Positions 22,931 through 32,818 are shown, numbered from the stretch's first letter. The stretch: 64,000 nt of DNA from a bacterium (GCA_023228325.1 JALOBK010000001.1:744001-808000), one strand, 5' to 3'. Notes: generated by a model from the sequence alone, not told the origin. A program made the numbers and translations.

Positions 22931-24304
22931 ATGATCAAAAGATTCTTTAAAAATGTCTCTTTAAAAAGAGACCTTACGAACGGGAATATCGCCGGCCATA
23001 TATGGTTTTTGTCCCTGCCTATTATCGTTACCAACCTGCTGCAGACATTATTCAACCTTGTTGATATGTTCTGGGTGGGCAAGCTCGGGCCGGACGCAAT
23101 AGCCGCCGTGGCGATGAGCGGAACAATACTGATGATAGTCATGTTTTTTATGATAGGGATAGGAGCAGGGACCACAGCGCTTATTTCCCGTTTCATAGGC
23201 GCGAAAGAAAACGCGCAGGCCGACAATACGGCGATGCAGTCCATAACAATGAGTTTTTTTATTTCGGTTATCATGTCCGCGGCCGGGTATTTTTACAGCC
23301 CATGGCTTCTGGAAATACTGGGAGCGAGTTCCGAGGTCGTCATGTGCGGCACAGGCTACCTGCAGATAATATTCGCTTCGATATTCATAATGTTTTTCCT
23401 TTTCCTGATATCAGCCATTTTTCAGGGGGCGGGCGATGTTAAAACTCCCATGCTTCTACTGGCGTTTTCAACTTTGATTAACATCATTTTAGACCCTCTT
23501 CTGATATTCGGCATAGGGCCTTTCCCTGAGATGGGGATAAACGGAGCGGCATGGGCAACCGTGATATCAAGGGCGATAGGTTCAATCATCGCGCTTGAGA
23601 TACTGTTGAAAGGAAGGTCTTTGATACATGTCCGGCTGAGCGAATACAGGCTGGATCTCGATATAATGTGGAGGATTTTTAAAATAGGAATTTCTTCTTC
23701 CGCGCAAATGAGCTTCCGGAGCATGATGAACCTCGCGATAATGGCTCTGGTCGCTTCCTTCGGGACATTCGCCGTTGTCGCATACGGAATCGGCACAAGG
23801 CTTGAAATGATAGTTATAATGCCCGGTTTCGGGTTCGCCGGAGCCGCCGCGACTTTAGTGGGGCAGAACCTCGGAGCCCAAAACTCTTCGCGCGCCGAAA
23901 AAAGCGGGTGGGTCGCGACAAGTTACTACGCGGTATTCATGGTCGCGATGACACTGATATTCCTGGCCTTTGCCCCATTTCTCGTATCAATATTCAATAA
24001 CAATTCCGAAGTTGTCCGGCTCGGGACGACATATCTCAGGATCATGGCTTTCTCCTTTATATTTACCGCCGTCGGAATGACGCTGAACCGCTCAATAATC
24101 GGGGCCGGCGACACGTTCCCGGCAATGGTAAACACATTCATAGGATTATGGGTGGTTTTAATTCCTCTTGCGCTTTACCTTTCAAAACATACTTCGCTGG
24201 GACTCAACGGGATATGGCTGGCTATGCTTATATCATCGGCTGTTCTGGCTTTATTGAACACAATTTATTTCAAATCAGGGAAATGGAAACTGAAAAAAGT
24301 GTAA
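22931..24304 (+). CDS. MATE-family multidrug/Na+ antiporter
   Basis: 457 aa, full length for the family, with 12 predicted helices in two homologous halves. Family motifs include LSLPIIVTNLLQTLFNLVDM near the N-terminus, FQGAGDVKTPM after helix 4-5, and MPGFGFAGAAATLVGQNLGA in the second half. MATE proteins export cationic drugs or metabolites using Na+ or H+ gradients. It stands alone on the plus strand, with a 250-bp upstream region containing no other gene. Confidence 0.92.
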   Translation: MIKRFFKNVSLKRDLTNGNIAGHIWFLSLPIIVTNLLQTLFNLVDMFWVGKLGPDAIAAVAMSGTILMIVMFFMIGIGAGTTALISRFIGAKENAQADNTAMQSITMSFFISVIMSAAGYFYSPWLLEILGASSEVVMCGTGYLQIIFASIFIMFFLFLISAIFQGAGDVKTPMLLLAFSTLINIILDPLLIFGIGPFPEMGINGAAWATVISRAIGSIIALEILLKGRSLIHVRLSEYRLDLDIMWRIFKIGISSSAQMSFRSMMNLAIMALVASFGTFAVVAYGIGTRLEMIVIMPGFGFAGAAATLVGQNLGAQNSSRAEKSGWVATSYYAVFMVAMTLIFLAFAPFLVSIFNNNSEVVRLGTTYLRIMAFSFIFTAVGMTLNRSIIGAGDTFPAMVNTFIGLWVVLIPLALYLSKHTSLGLNGIWLAMLISSAVLALLNTIYFKSGKWKLKKV

Positions 24305-24307
24305 AAA

Positions 24308-24700
24308 TCACCACTCGGTTTCTTCCTTCTGTTTCTTTATCTCTTTTCTCTGCATCGCGTTCAGGTAGTTATCAACTTCTTCCCTGCTCTCGAAAACCTT
24401 CTCGGAAGGAAGGGCTTTCACTATTTCAAAGACTTTTTTTATCTGGGGCTGAAGGTTGGAAATGACAATGCTTCCTTTATACGCTTCCACCTTTTTTCTT
24501 ATCTTAAAGATTTCCGCCAGGCCCATACTGCTTATATAATTCAGGCCCGCCATATCAAAAATAATGACTTCCGTGGATTCAACAAGAAAGGGCCTGAGTT
24601 TATCCTGAAACATCATATAGGTGTTTGAATCAAGTTCCCCGGCAAGCTTAACTACATAAACGCCCTGTTTCTGTTCTTCTATTAAGATATTAAGCGCCAT
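24308..24700 (-). CDS. STAS-domain anti-sigma-factor antagonist
   Basis: 130 aa. The STAS core (about 1-105) has VIIFDMAGLNYISSMGLAEI, with the serine pair at the site phosphorylated in SpoIIAA/RsbV proteins. A charged C-terminal tail follows. Such proteins switch partners with an anti-sigma kinase and are dephosphorylated by a SpoIIE-type phosphatase; a phosphatase of that type is encoded 1.5 kb away at 26246-27619. No RsbW-like kinase is seen in the window. A possible promoter (TTGACG, 16 bp, TAAGAA) lies at 24742-24769. Confidence 0.85.
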   Translation of the reverse strand: MALNILIEEQKQGVYVVKLAGELDSNTYMMFQDKLRPFLVESTEVIIFDMAGLNYISSMGLAEIFKIRKKVEAYKGSIVISNLQPQIKKVFEIVKALPSEKVFESREEVDNYLNAMQRKEIKKQKEETEW

Positions 24701-24882
24701 ATTCCCATCCCCCGATCACATAACCCGTTTCATACTTTACATTCTTACATTCTCAGCCGGTTTCGTCAAGTTTTTCCGCCTTCAGTATTCTTGCTTTTTT
24801 TCTTTTTTGGGTATACAATATTCCAGATTTGATATCGCGCTTTTTCCAGCGGGGGAAAAGACTCTTTAAAAGGCGGTAACCG

Positions 24883-25869
24883 GTGAAAAAATTTGATGTA
24901 GCTCTGACATGGCACAGCAAAACCAATGAAAAATTCATCGGCTGGCTGAAGCGCGAATGCGAATACCGTCACCTGGCTTTCCTGCTGATTACAAGAAAAA
25001 ACGCGGAAAGCGTCATTTCCGGACTCGAAAAAAGCAAACTGAAAATAAGATTCATCCTTGATAACCAGGCGGATTATTTTAACCCGAAAGACCCCTTCGT
25101 GAGGTTATGCTACGCGGTCAAAGACGCGGGCGGTTACGTGGTATGCGACCCCGATGACGCGCGGCATTCTTCAAACAAAGCCATTACCCATTATGAATTA
25201 TTAAAAGCAAACATCCCCGTGCCTTTCAGCGTCGTGGTCAGAAACTGGGAACCCAAAAACTTCAAGCTGACGAAAGAAGAACTTAAAAACCTGAAAAAAC
25301 CCTTCATCATAAAGCCCGCCACGGGCTTCGGGCAGAGAGGGGTCGTTAAAGACGCGAAAGGTTCCATCGAAGAAATCGCCAGGGCCCGCCATTATAACGA
25401 AGGGGACGATTTCCTTCTCCAGGAAAAAATCGAGCCGGTGACGCTCGGCGACAGGATGGCGTGGTTCAGGGTCTATTACCTTTTCGGAGAAATCATACCG
25501 TGCTGGTGGAACACAAACAACGGCTGGTACGGGCACATATCATTAAGGGAAATGTATAATTTCAGGCTCCTGCCGCTGGCAAGAATAACTTCCGAAATCG
25601 CGAGAACCACGAATATGGAATTTTTCACGACAGAAATCGCGATGACAAAGGATAAAGATAAAAAATTCGTATCCATCGATTATGTCAACGACCAGCCGGA
25701 CCTTTGCGTGCTGGGCGAAAAAGCGGGCGGCGGGCCGGTTCCCTCCGTCGTCGAACATATCGCCGAAAGAATCGCGGGCATAGCATGGAGAATATCTAAG
25801 GGCTTTTCCCTGAATATACACAGGTCTATCTGGCTCGGAAAAGCTATCATGGAAGACAGCAGTATTTAG
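24883..25869 (+). CDS. ATP-grasp enzyme, RimK-like, substrate unknown
   Basis: 328 aa with a GTG start after AAAGGCGG. The ATP-grasp fold is supported by KKPFIIKPATGFGQRGVV (ATP-binding Lys and Gly loop), FLLQEKIEP (E-x-x-I hinge) and FVSIDYVNDQPDL near the metal site. ATP-grasp ligases join a carboxylate to an amine or thiol via acyl phosphate. The C-terminal metal motif differs from the usual D-x-N-x-x-P form. No biosynthetic partner is adjacent, so the substrate is open. Confidence 0.75.
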   Translation: MKKFDVALTWHSKTNEKFIGWLKRECEYRHLAFLLITRKNAESVISGLEKSKLKIRFILDNQADYFNPKDPFVRLCYAVKDAGGYVVCDPDDARHSSNKAITHYELLKANIPVPFSVVVRNWEPKNFKLTKEELKNLKKPFIIKPATGFGQRGVVKDAKGSIEEIARARHYNEGDDFLLQEKIEPVTLGDRMAWFRVYYLFGEIIPCWWNTNNGWYGHISLREMYNFRLLPLARITSEIARTTNMEFFTTEIAMTKDKDKKFVSIDYVNDQPDLCVLGEKAGGGPVPSVVEHIAERIAGIAWRISKGFSLNIHRSIWLGKAIMEDSSI

Positions 25870-25875
25870 GGGATA

Positions 25876-26133
25876 TCAGTCCGGCACCACTTTAAAAACT
25901 TTATCGTTCTCATGCACTTTACCCAGAACCTTTATCCCGACCTGCTGGCCCTGCTTCGCTTCAGCAACTTTTTCATGCTCTATCTGCATCGAATCGATCG
26001 ACTGCGAGAAATCATCGTGAGCGCCTTTCACGTGGATCTCATCGCCGACTTTCAAGGGCTTGGAAAGCTTAATGATGCCGACAGATATCTTGCTGAAGTA
26101 ATGGGTTATGACTCCGATTTCAACTTCTTTCAT
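25876..26133 (-). CDS. EF-Tu domain-2-like beta-barrel protein
   Basis: 85 aa. The pattern VGIIKLSKPLKVGDEIHVKG followed by QGQQVGIKVLGKVHENDKVF matches the second domain of translational GTPases, as a stand-alone barrel without a GTPase domain. Similar short proteins are annotated as elongation-factor-like, but their function is unknown. It is convergent with the ATP-grasp gene. Confidence 0.75.
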   Translation of the reverse strand: MKEVEIGVITHYFSKISVGIIKLSKPLKVGDEIHVKGAHDDFSQSIDSMQIEHEKVAEAKQGQQVGIKVLGKVHENDKVFKVVPD

Positions 26134-26245
26134 TATGCCACCTCCTCCCGATTTTTTATTTTACGCCTTTAAGCCGATTTTCTCAAGAAATGACTTTTGT
26201 TAAAAAAGACTTTATATAAAACCGATTTTCTTCTATAAATAATAC

Positions 26246-27619
26246 ATGCAGCCTATGATTAAAAAAATGTACCCGGTGCTTGAGCCTTACCTGGATTCTT
26301 TCCTGAAGGACCAGACAATACTCATAAAAAGCAGGATACAGCTGTTCACGCTGCTTACGATAATACTTTTTTTTATCGGCAATCTCTTAAGTTACATTTT
26401 TTATCCCTACGATTTCAGGACAGATGAAATTCCCATAATGGCCGTAGTCCTCATCAGCAGCGGTATCGTGCTTTTCCTGAACAAAAAAACAAAAACCATG
26501 AGGTCCGCGAAGCTCATAGCCATGCTGTTCACCGTTTTCCTGTTAATCAACATAACCAAGCTGCATATCATTTATTCAAATTATATAGAAATAGGCCCGG
26601 CTCTTTACATGTTCATGCTGTTTTTCGTCTCGTTCACCATCCCGTGGACAGCGCTTGACCTCATACCGATAACCTTCATGCACATGGCCGCTTATTCTAT
26701 ACTCCTGTTCCACCTTGAAAAGTATATGCCTGAAATCATGCGCGCGGTCAAAAGCCCGCAAATGCTTTTTGACGGCATAATCTTTCTCTTTCTCGGATTT
26801 GTCCTCTGCGCGGTGATAAGAAAAAAAGAAATCACAAGAGAAATCCAGAACTACATACTCCTGAAAGAAAATGAGATACAGAATATCCAGATGCAGAAAG
26901 AGCTCCAGCTCGCGAACAGGGTCCACAACACTCTTATACCCAAATCCATCAGCATGGAAAAGGCGGATATAGCCGTGACTTATATCCCGATGAATTACAT
27001 CGGGGGAGATTACGCCAAATTCCATTTCATCGATAACGATAAAATAATATTTATCATATGCGATGTGACCGGGCACGGGGTATCGGCCGCTCTCCTGGTA
27101 AACAGGCTCCATACAGAATTCGAACGCCTCGCGCAGGAACACAAAGACCCCGGAATCCTCCTTAAGGAGATGAACGATTTTATCGTCAAGTCATTCGAAG
27201 GCACGGACATGTTTTTAAGCGCTTTCTGCTGTCTTCTCGATTTCGGGAAAAAGACACTTTCTTATTCAAACTACGGGCACCCGCCGCAATATATGTACAG
27301 GATATCAGATTCCGACATAACCAGGCTTGAGCCTCAGGCAACCCTGATGGGCATAATGATAGAAGACAAAGAAAAAATCCATGAATCAAAAGTCGATTTC
27401 GAGCCAAAGGATAAAATCCTGCTTTTCACGGACGGCGTGAATGAAACGATGGACAAAGACAGGGAAGAATTCGGCATCGCGCGGCTGGAAGGCTTCATTA
27501 AAAACAATCACCGGACCGGCGCGCTTTTATTCAACCAGAAACTCATAGACCAACTGAAAGATTTCAGCGGCGGCAATTTCCGGGATGATATACTGCTGAT
27601 ATCAATTGACGTCAAATAA
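26246..27619 (+). CDS. Membrane PP2C/SpoIIE-type phosphatase (RsbU-like)
   Basis: 457 aa. Six hydrophobic helices occupy about residues 25-200, followed by a short coiled segment (ENEIQNIQMQKELQLANRVH) and a PP2C-type SpoIIE domain (about 225-457) with GGDYAKFHFID, ICDVTGHGVSAALL and LFTDGVNE carrying the metal-binding aspartates. These enzymes dephosphorylate STAS antagonists in response to a membrane signal. A likely target is the STAS protein at 24308-24700. The 3' end overlaps the convergent sixA gene by 8 bp. Confidence 0.9.
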   Translation: MQPMIKKMYPVLEPYLDSFLKDQTILIKSRIQLFTLLTIILFFIGNLLSYIFYPYDFRTDEIPIMAVVLISSGIVLFLNKKTKTMRSAKLIAMLFTVFLLINITKLHIIYSNYIEIGPALYMFMLFFVSFTIPWTALDLIPITFMHMAAYSILLFHLEKYMPEIMRAVKSPQMLFDGIIFLFLGFVLCAVIRKKEITREIQNYILLKENEIQNIQMQKELQLANRVHNTLIPKSISMEKADIAVTYIPMNYIGGDYAKFHFIDNDKIIFIICDVTGHGVSAALLVNRLHTEFERLAQEHKDPGILLKEMNDFIVKSFEGTDMFLSAFCCLLDFGKKTLSYSNYGHPPQYMYRISDSDITRLEPQATLMGIMIEDKEKIHESKVDFEPKDKILLFTDGVNETMDKDREEFGIARLEGFIKNNHRTGALLFNQKLIDQLKDFSGGNFRDDILLISIDVK

Positions 27620-28094
27620 CGTCAGGTGTAATAAGCCATTCCAGGCTCCATTCCTTCCCGCCGCACCTTTTGAAACAAGCGACCGAAGACGTATCGAAAG
27701 AAACGGGCGTTGATTCTTCTTTCCCCCCAAGCAAAAGCCCCGCGGCCTTTTCAACAAAGGGAATATGGCTTACCACCATAATGTGCTTTGATGTTTTTGC
27801 CAGTTCAGTTATAAGTTTCCCCGGGTCGTCGCCGGGCAGGAGGTTTTTTTTCTCAAAACATTTTCTGACGCGCAGCAAATCCTTCAAAAGGCCCGCCGTC
27901 TGCCTTGTGCGCAGCCTGGCGCTGTGCCAGATTTCATCGGGCAACACCATAAAGCCGCGCAGGGATTCCGCGACTTTGATTGTTTCATACCTGCCGACAT
28001 CAGATAAGGGTTTTTCGGGGTTTTCCGTTTCCGGAACCGCGGCGCCGTGCCTGACCAGATACAGCTTTGCACATTTTTTTCCCGCTGCGCACAT
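27612..28094 (-). CDS. sixA: SixA-like phosphohistidine phosphatase
   Basis: 160 aa, histidine phosphatase superfamily. The catalytic YLVRHGAAV motif (His16) and the second His in VVSHIPFVE are present. SixA removes phosphate from phosphohistidine, for example in phosphotransfer proteins. It is the last gene of the MoxR-DUF58-TgpA-PHP/kinase operon; its ATG overlaps the stop of the PHP fusion gene by one base. Confidence 0.85.
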   Translation of the reverse strand: MCAAGKKCAKLYLVRHGAAVPETENPEKPLSDVGRYETIKVAESLRGFMVLPDEIWHSARLRTRQTAGLLKDLLRVRKCFEKKNLLPGDDPGKLITELAKTSKHIMVVSHIPFVEKAAGLLLGGKEESTPVSFDTSSVACFKRCGGKEWSLEWLITPDVI

Positions 28095-29605
28095 TATACG
28101 ATCCTCCTGTAAATATCCATTGATTCCGATATCAGTTTATCCATTTCAGGGCCGTCTCCTTTTCCCACTTTTATAAAATAAGCGGCTATGCTTAAATTAG
28201 CCCTTATTTTGAAAAAATTAACTTTTTTCATAAACGACCTGCCGTCTTCCACCCCGGCCTCCCGGGCATAAAATCCCAGGAACCGCTCTTCAGGATACAG
28301 TTCTTTTATCCCGGGAAGGGCGCCTAACTGGGAAGAAAACTGGGCAAGAAAATATCCGACGTCGTATTCCTTCAAAAACCTGATGGAATTCCCGAAATCA
28401 ATCACCGAGACAAACAAAGTGCTGATATCATGGTTTAAATCCTGCCCTATTATGATATTTTTCGGATGATAATCCCCGTGATTCTGGATAAACGACGATG
28501 AATCCTTCTTGAAATATCCATCTTCTTCCTCTTTTACAAACTTTATTAATTTTTCGGCTTCACGCACATACGGGTTGCCGGCGCCAATGAACGATTTTAA
28601 ATATGATTCAACCCTTTTTTTCTCTTTTTCCGCCGTTTCACCGGCGCTTGTGAGCTCGAGCCTTAAAGAATGCAGGCGCGCAAGCCATTTTGCCGACAAT
28701 TCAAAATAGGCGCGCCCGGCGCCGGGATTTACATTCGCAAGAAGGTCGAAAAGGCTTTTTCCCCTTTGCCCTTCTTCCATTACAAGCATTTTCACGTCAT
28801 CTTTATCGATGACGGAGGGAACCCTGAATGTCCCTTTTTTGAAACCCCGGGAATAAACTTCCTGTAATATTCTCGTGGATTCCTCCAGTTTTTTCCATTT
28901 TTTCCGGTCGGAGACCTGTTTCAAGATTATCCTATCCCTGAATTCATCATTTCCTTTTGTCCCCAATGTTAACTCGGTAACGGTTATATTGCTGCCCGAT
29001 TTCGGTATTTCCTTGAAAAAGGGCCGGCACCGGCCGCCCCTGATTTCCGAAGCTAATTCCTTTATGCCGCGGACCGGATGGTCAAACTGGGTAGGCAATA
29101 TAGCCGAAAACCCGGATGAATGGGTATCGCTTCCGGCGACCGCCGTGAATTTATGCGCGTGCCAGAATGACAGGCCAAGCACATTTTCACACGCGGTATG
29201 ATTCCCGCTGAAAATCTCAACCGCGTCAATGTCCGCGCTCAGGAAATATTTTTTATCGGGTATCCTGCCGTCCCTGAAAGGATGCGCCCATACCAGAGCG
29301 GCGTCGGGCCAGTCAACCCTCAGTTCCTTAAGCGTCGTCTCTTTTTTTATGCTTTCAGCGGCTCCGAAAACAAGCACATGCCCTATTTCAGTGGCAACTT
29401 CCTGGGCGGATAATATTAAAAAATCATCTCCCACCGAAGCCTTTTTCTTTAAATCGCCCAGTTCTTCATCCGTCCACAAATACTGATGTTCGGTAATCAC
29501 CATACCCTGCAGGTGTTTCCTGAAAACTTTGTTGACAAGTTCCACGGGATTTATTTTGCTGCATGAAGAGTGTTTGTTTGTATGACAATGCAATTCAAGA
29601 AGCAT
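28094..29605 (-). CDS. PHP phosphoesterase fused to an APH-type kinase domain
   Basis: 503 aa. The N-terminal PHP domain (about 1-200) has ELHCHTNKHSSCSK, TEHQYLW, WAHPFRD and GSDTHSS, the metal-binding His/Asp set of PHP phosphoesterases. Residues about 210-503 form an aminoglycoside-phosphotransferase-like fold with IQNHGDYHPKNIII (catalytic loop) and VIDFGNS (metal Asp). This joins a hydrolase to a small-molecule kinase in one chain. The gene follows the transglutaminase gene closely and is coupled to sixA. The substrate is unknown; opposing phosphate chemistry on one metabolite is a possibility only. Confidence 0.82.
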   Translation of the reverse strand: MLLELHCHTNKHSSCSKINPVELVNKVFRKHLQGMVITEHQYLWTDEELGDLKKKASVGDDFLILSAQEVATEIGHVLVFGAAESIKKETTLKELRVDWPDAALVWAHPFRDGRIPDKKYFLSADIDAVEIFSGNHTACENVLGLSFWHAHKFTAVAGSDTHSSGFSAILPTQFDHPVRGIKELASEIRGGRCRPFFKEIPKSGSNITVTELTLGTKGNDEFRDRIILKQVSDRKKWKKLEESTRILQEVYSRGFKKGTFRVPSVIDKDDVKMLVMEEGQRGKSLFDLLANVNPGAGRAYFELSAKWLARLHSLRLELTSAGETAEKEKKRVESYLKSFIGAGNPYVREAEKLIKFVKEEEDGYFKKDSSSFIQNHGDYHPKNIIIGQDLNHDISTLFVSVIDFGNSIRFLKEYDVGYFLAQFSSQLGALPGIKELYPEERFLGFYAREAGVEDGRSFMKKVNFFKIRANLSIAAYFIKVGKGDGPEMDKLISESMDIYRRIV

Positions 29606-29620
29606 TAAGCCGCCGTCCTT

Positions 29621-31537
29621 TCAAATATTATACCGTTTTACCATATATCCCCTGATAAAATTAACATATCCGGCCTTTTCCTTTTCTTCGATACCGGAAC
29701 CTGAAATCTTTTCCAAAAACTCAGATAAAGTCTGGCACTTCTCCCTTATTACGCCCCTGCGCTTTAATTCTTTCTCCACCGCAAGATATTTCGCCCTCAT
29801 ATCCTGTATGCCGTCAGGGATATTATAAGAGGCGGCCATCTTCTTTTTGAAGGATGAAATTTTTCTCAGGACCGTCTTTCCGAAATACCACAGAAACAGG
29901 ACAAATATCAGGGCCTTAAAAAAAAGAGTGTTAACAAACCAGAATAACCCTTCCCTGTAAAACCTGTCCGCCAGACGCCGGAATTTCAAAACCGCAATAT
30001 CGTAATAATCGCCAAAAGGATTCTTTTTTTCCATCAAAACCGGCATGGCGGAAGGAGGCGTCGTCTCTACAACCTTCCATCCCGCGCCTTCAAAATAAGC
30101 TTCCACCCACGCATGCGCGTCCTTGTTCCTCGCAACCCAGTAGCCGCCGGTTTCGTTTTTTTCCGTAACAAGAAAACCGGTTACATACGCCGCGGGAATT
30201 CCCATAGACCTCAGCAGAAGGACAGCGGAAGACGCGAAATATTCACAATGCCCCTTTTTCATACTGAAAAGGAATGCTTCAACAGGGTCGAATTCCCTCG
30301 ACAGAGGGACCCCCAGTTTATAATCATAATTATCATGGAAATATTCCGCTATCAAACCGGCTATTTTCTTTTTGTCGCTTTCCCCTTTTGATATTTCAAG
30401 CGCTTTTTCCCTGATTTTTTCCTTAAGGTAACCCGGCACTTCAAGACACAGGGAAGGTTTTATTCCAAAATCGTTTTGCGATAACCCTTCAATCCGGTAA
30501 AAAACCGCGGGCTTATCGGACATGTCGGAAATATTCCCGAAAGCGTCAACTTTCATTCTGTCCGAACCGGAAACAACCCTGAAAGGATATTCCCCGTAAA
30601 AAACCGTCCTGCTCAGGTTCGAATCCTTGAATACGGAAATCTGCCGCAACTTTCCCCCCCCGCTGTCCTCAGAAACTATAAAACTGTTTTCCTTCCCCTC
30701 CCTGTCAAAAGGGAAATACCTGTCCCCGCCTTCGGGATTCCTCCATACGCCGCGCGAATAATAGAGATATGATTTGCCCCTCACATATCCGGGGTTATTT
30801 TCGGCAAAAATCCGCAGGCATACATTATGCTGATTAAGTTTCCAGAGAAATTCCGGGAGGCTGCCTATCATGGAGTTTCCCGTAAAAGCATCGTCAATGC
30901 TCCTGGAAATACCGCCGCTCCACAAAAACCTCATCATATAATTTTCAACCGGCCAATAAAAAGCCCTGAAGGAGAACACCGCAAGGGAAACGGCGAGATA
31001 CGAGAAAAACACCGCAAGGCTTATGACAAAATAATATTTTACCTTCACGCCGCCTTTCAGGCCCCGGAAAGACTCCACGTTAATAAAAAAGAAAAACGAA
31101 ATGAATAAAGCCGCCGCCATCAGCGAATGCAAAAGGATATTTGAATCATATACATCCTGCGCGCAGATTATGCACATCACCGAGCAGAAAAATATCGTTT
31201 CGCCGCTGTTATCCCGCGGATTTGCCAAATGCATTATCTGGACAGCGACAAGATACTGCGCAAGGACATACGCAAGGCGCGCAAGTATAAACCCGTTGTC
31301 AACATCCGAAGGATAAAATCTCAGCAGCAGAACAAACGGAATGGACAGATAAACATATGTCATAAAATCAACGTTAAACCGCAGAAGAGGTTTTTTTGCC
31401 TTAAAAAGTAAAATCAAGGCCGCAAAGACAACCGCGGGGAATATCACCGAGCCCATGGTAAGCGACGGGTAAAGGGCGCTCAGGAAAACAATCAAATATG
31501 AAAAAATATAACCTGTCTTTTTATAAGCCACGGTCAT
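29621..31537 (-). CDS. TgpA-like membrane transglutaminase
   Basis: 638 aa. About seven transmembrane helices (residues 1-215), a periplasmic transglutaminase-like core (about 380-510) and a further helix near 545-565 with a cytoplasmic tail. The catalytic triad pattern is visible: KGHCEYFASSAVLLLRSMGI (Cys), KDAHAWVEAYF (His) and the following ETTPPS region (the Asp position reads Glu/Thr here, so the third residue is uncertain). TgpA proteins regularly occur with MoxR and DUF58 genes, as here. Confidence 0.88.
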   Translation of the reverse strand: MTVAYKKTGYIFSYLIVFLSALYPSLTMGSVIFPAVVFAALILLFKAKKPLLRFNVDFMTYVYLSIPFVLLLRFYPSDVDNGFILARLAYVLAQYLVAVQIMHLANPRDNSGETIFFCSVMCIICAQDVYDSNILLHSLMAAALFISFFFFINVESFRGLKGGVKVKYYFVISLAVFFSYLAVSLAVFSFRAFYWPVENYMMRFLWSGGISRSIDDAFTGNSMIGSLPEFLWKLNQHNVCLRIFAENNPGYVRGKSYLYYSRGVWRNPEGGDRYFPFDREGKENSFIVSEDSGGGKLRQISVFKDSNLSRTVFYGEYPFRVVSGSDRMKVDAFGNISDMSDKPAVFYRIEGLSQNDFGIKPSLCLEVPGYLKEKIREKALEISKGESDKKKIAGLIAEYFHDNYDYKLGVPLSREFDPVEAFLFSMKKGHCEYFASSAVLLLRSMGIPAAYVTGFLVTEKNETGGYWVARNKDAHAWVEAYFEGAGWKVVETTPPSAMPVLMEKKNPFGDYYDIAVLKFRRLADRFYREGLFWFVNTLFFKALIFVLFLWYFGKTVLRKISSFKKKMAASYNIPDGIQDMRAKYLAVEKELKRRGVIREKCQTLSEFLEKISGSGIEEKEKAGYVNFIRGYMVKRYNI

Positions 31538-31546
31538 CCCCGCCTG

Positions 31547-32797
31547 TTAAATAACATCGACATTGCCTTTGACATCGTTTTTACCGAGTATTAAAGCTTC
31601 CCCTATTTCATCAGAAGCGGCGTTGGGGTCAAGCGCGCAACTCTCATCGGTTATTATAATCCTCTTTAACGCGCAACCGCTTTCCACAATATGCCTGCAG
31701 AGCCTTTCTTTTTCCCTATCCCACCCGAGAAGCACTATCACAAAAGTCGTTATGGCGGGCAGATCGTCTTCAAGCATGCCCGCAAGATTGGTTATATTGT
31801 TTTTCGGGCTGGAGTCAACGCATGACAGGAGATCCAGAATATTTTCAAAATACGCGAAACTCCTGCCGGCTCTCAGGTAATAAAGTTCCGACCCGTGGGC
31901 AAAAATATCCACAATATATTCCTTCCTCGCCAAAACATCGGCTATGGACGCCGTAAGGGAAACCGCCGATTCAAAACATTTTTTCTTTTCCCTGTCTCTC
32001 TTCCCCGGGCCCGTAAAAGTATCGAGAATCAGCGCTATCCTGCAAAAATATTCTTCCATAAACTCTTTGACCACCGGTTTCCCGAGGCGCGCCCACGCGT
32101 TCCAGTGGATGTTGCGTATTAAATCTCCCTCCACATATTCCCTGTCGCCTATATACTCCATCGAATCGCCGATGTTAGACGACATCATAAACCCGCCCGG
32201 CTGATACCTCCTGCCGACCGGGATATCAACGGATGACACCGGCCAGAACCGGGGGTAAACAACAACCGAGAAACTTACAGGCAGGTCATCCGTCTTATTC
32301 CAGACCCCGAAGGGAAAAGCTGTTTCGACCCGGTGTTTTTTTATCTCGTACACGCCTCTTCCGGAAGCTTTCATCCTGCATACGACAACCGCCTTCCCCC
32401 CGGCGGGAATAGAGACGGGGCCCGAATGCCCGACCATATTCAGCTTTATACCCGAGAAAACAGGATAAGCGGAGACCCCGAACACACAGTTTTTTCCTTC
32501 ATTCACAATCGTCAACTCAAGTTCAAATTCGGAATCACACACAACTCTTTCGGGAAAAGAAACTTCCAGCCTGACCTTCATCGGCATAAACACGGAAAAT
32601 ATCTCCGTTATAAAAAAAATTCCGAAAATACAGCACGCAAGAAAATAAAAAGGAACGCTTATGCTCAGGCTGGCGAGACTTGTCGAAATAATAAGAAAAA
32701 AGAAGAGTATTTTACCGAAAGATGTAAGGCGTTCCCGCCATATCTTTCCCAGGTGTCGGATAAGTTTTAAGGTTATGGATTCGTATTTGAAACGCAT
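31547..32797 (-). CDS. DUF58 protein of the MoxR operon
   Basis: About 416 aa from an ATG at 32797; a TTG at 32809 is an alternative start. Two N-terminal transmembrane helices (about 20-70), a beta-rich region, and the DUF58 signature with RRYQPGGFMMSSNIGDSMEY and YVEGDLIRNIHWNAWARLGK. The C-terminal part is vWA-like. DUF58 proteins act with MoxR ATPases and transglutaminases in envelope maintenance. Gap to the MoxR gene is about 20 bp. Confidence 0.9.
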   Translation of the reverse strand: MRFKYESITLKLIRHLGKIWRERLTSFGKILFFFLIISTSLASLSISVPFYFLACCIFGIFFITEIFSVFMPMKVRLEVSFPERVVCDSEFELELTIVNEGKNCVFGVSAYPVFSGIKLNMVGHSGPVSIPAGGKAVVVCRMKASGRGVYEIKKHRVETAFPFGVWNKTDDLPVSFSVVVYPRFWPVSSVDIPVGRRYQPGGFMMSSNIGDSMEYIGDREYVEGDLIRNIHWNAWARLGKPVVKEFMEEYFCRIALILDTFTGPGKRDREKKKCFESAVSLTASIADVLARKEYIVDIFAHGSELYYLRAGRSFAYFENILDLLSCVDSSPKNNITNLAGMLEDDLPAITTFVIVLLGWDREKERLCRHIVESGCALKRIIITDESCALDPNAASDEIGEALILGKNDVKGNVDVI

Positions 32798-32818
32798 TTT
32801 TACCGGCAATCAATATTT

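Noticed and set aside
30616..30626. GGTTCGAATCC, a tRNA T-arm look-alike
   Set aside because: It lies inside the TgpA coding sequence, and no acceptor stem, D arm or anticodon arm could be built around it.
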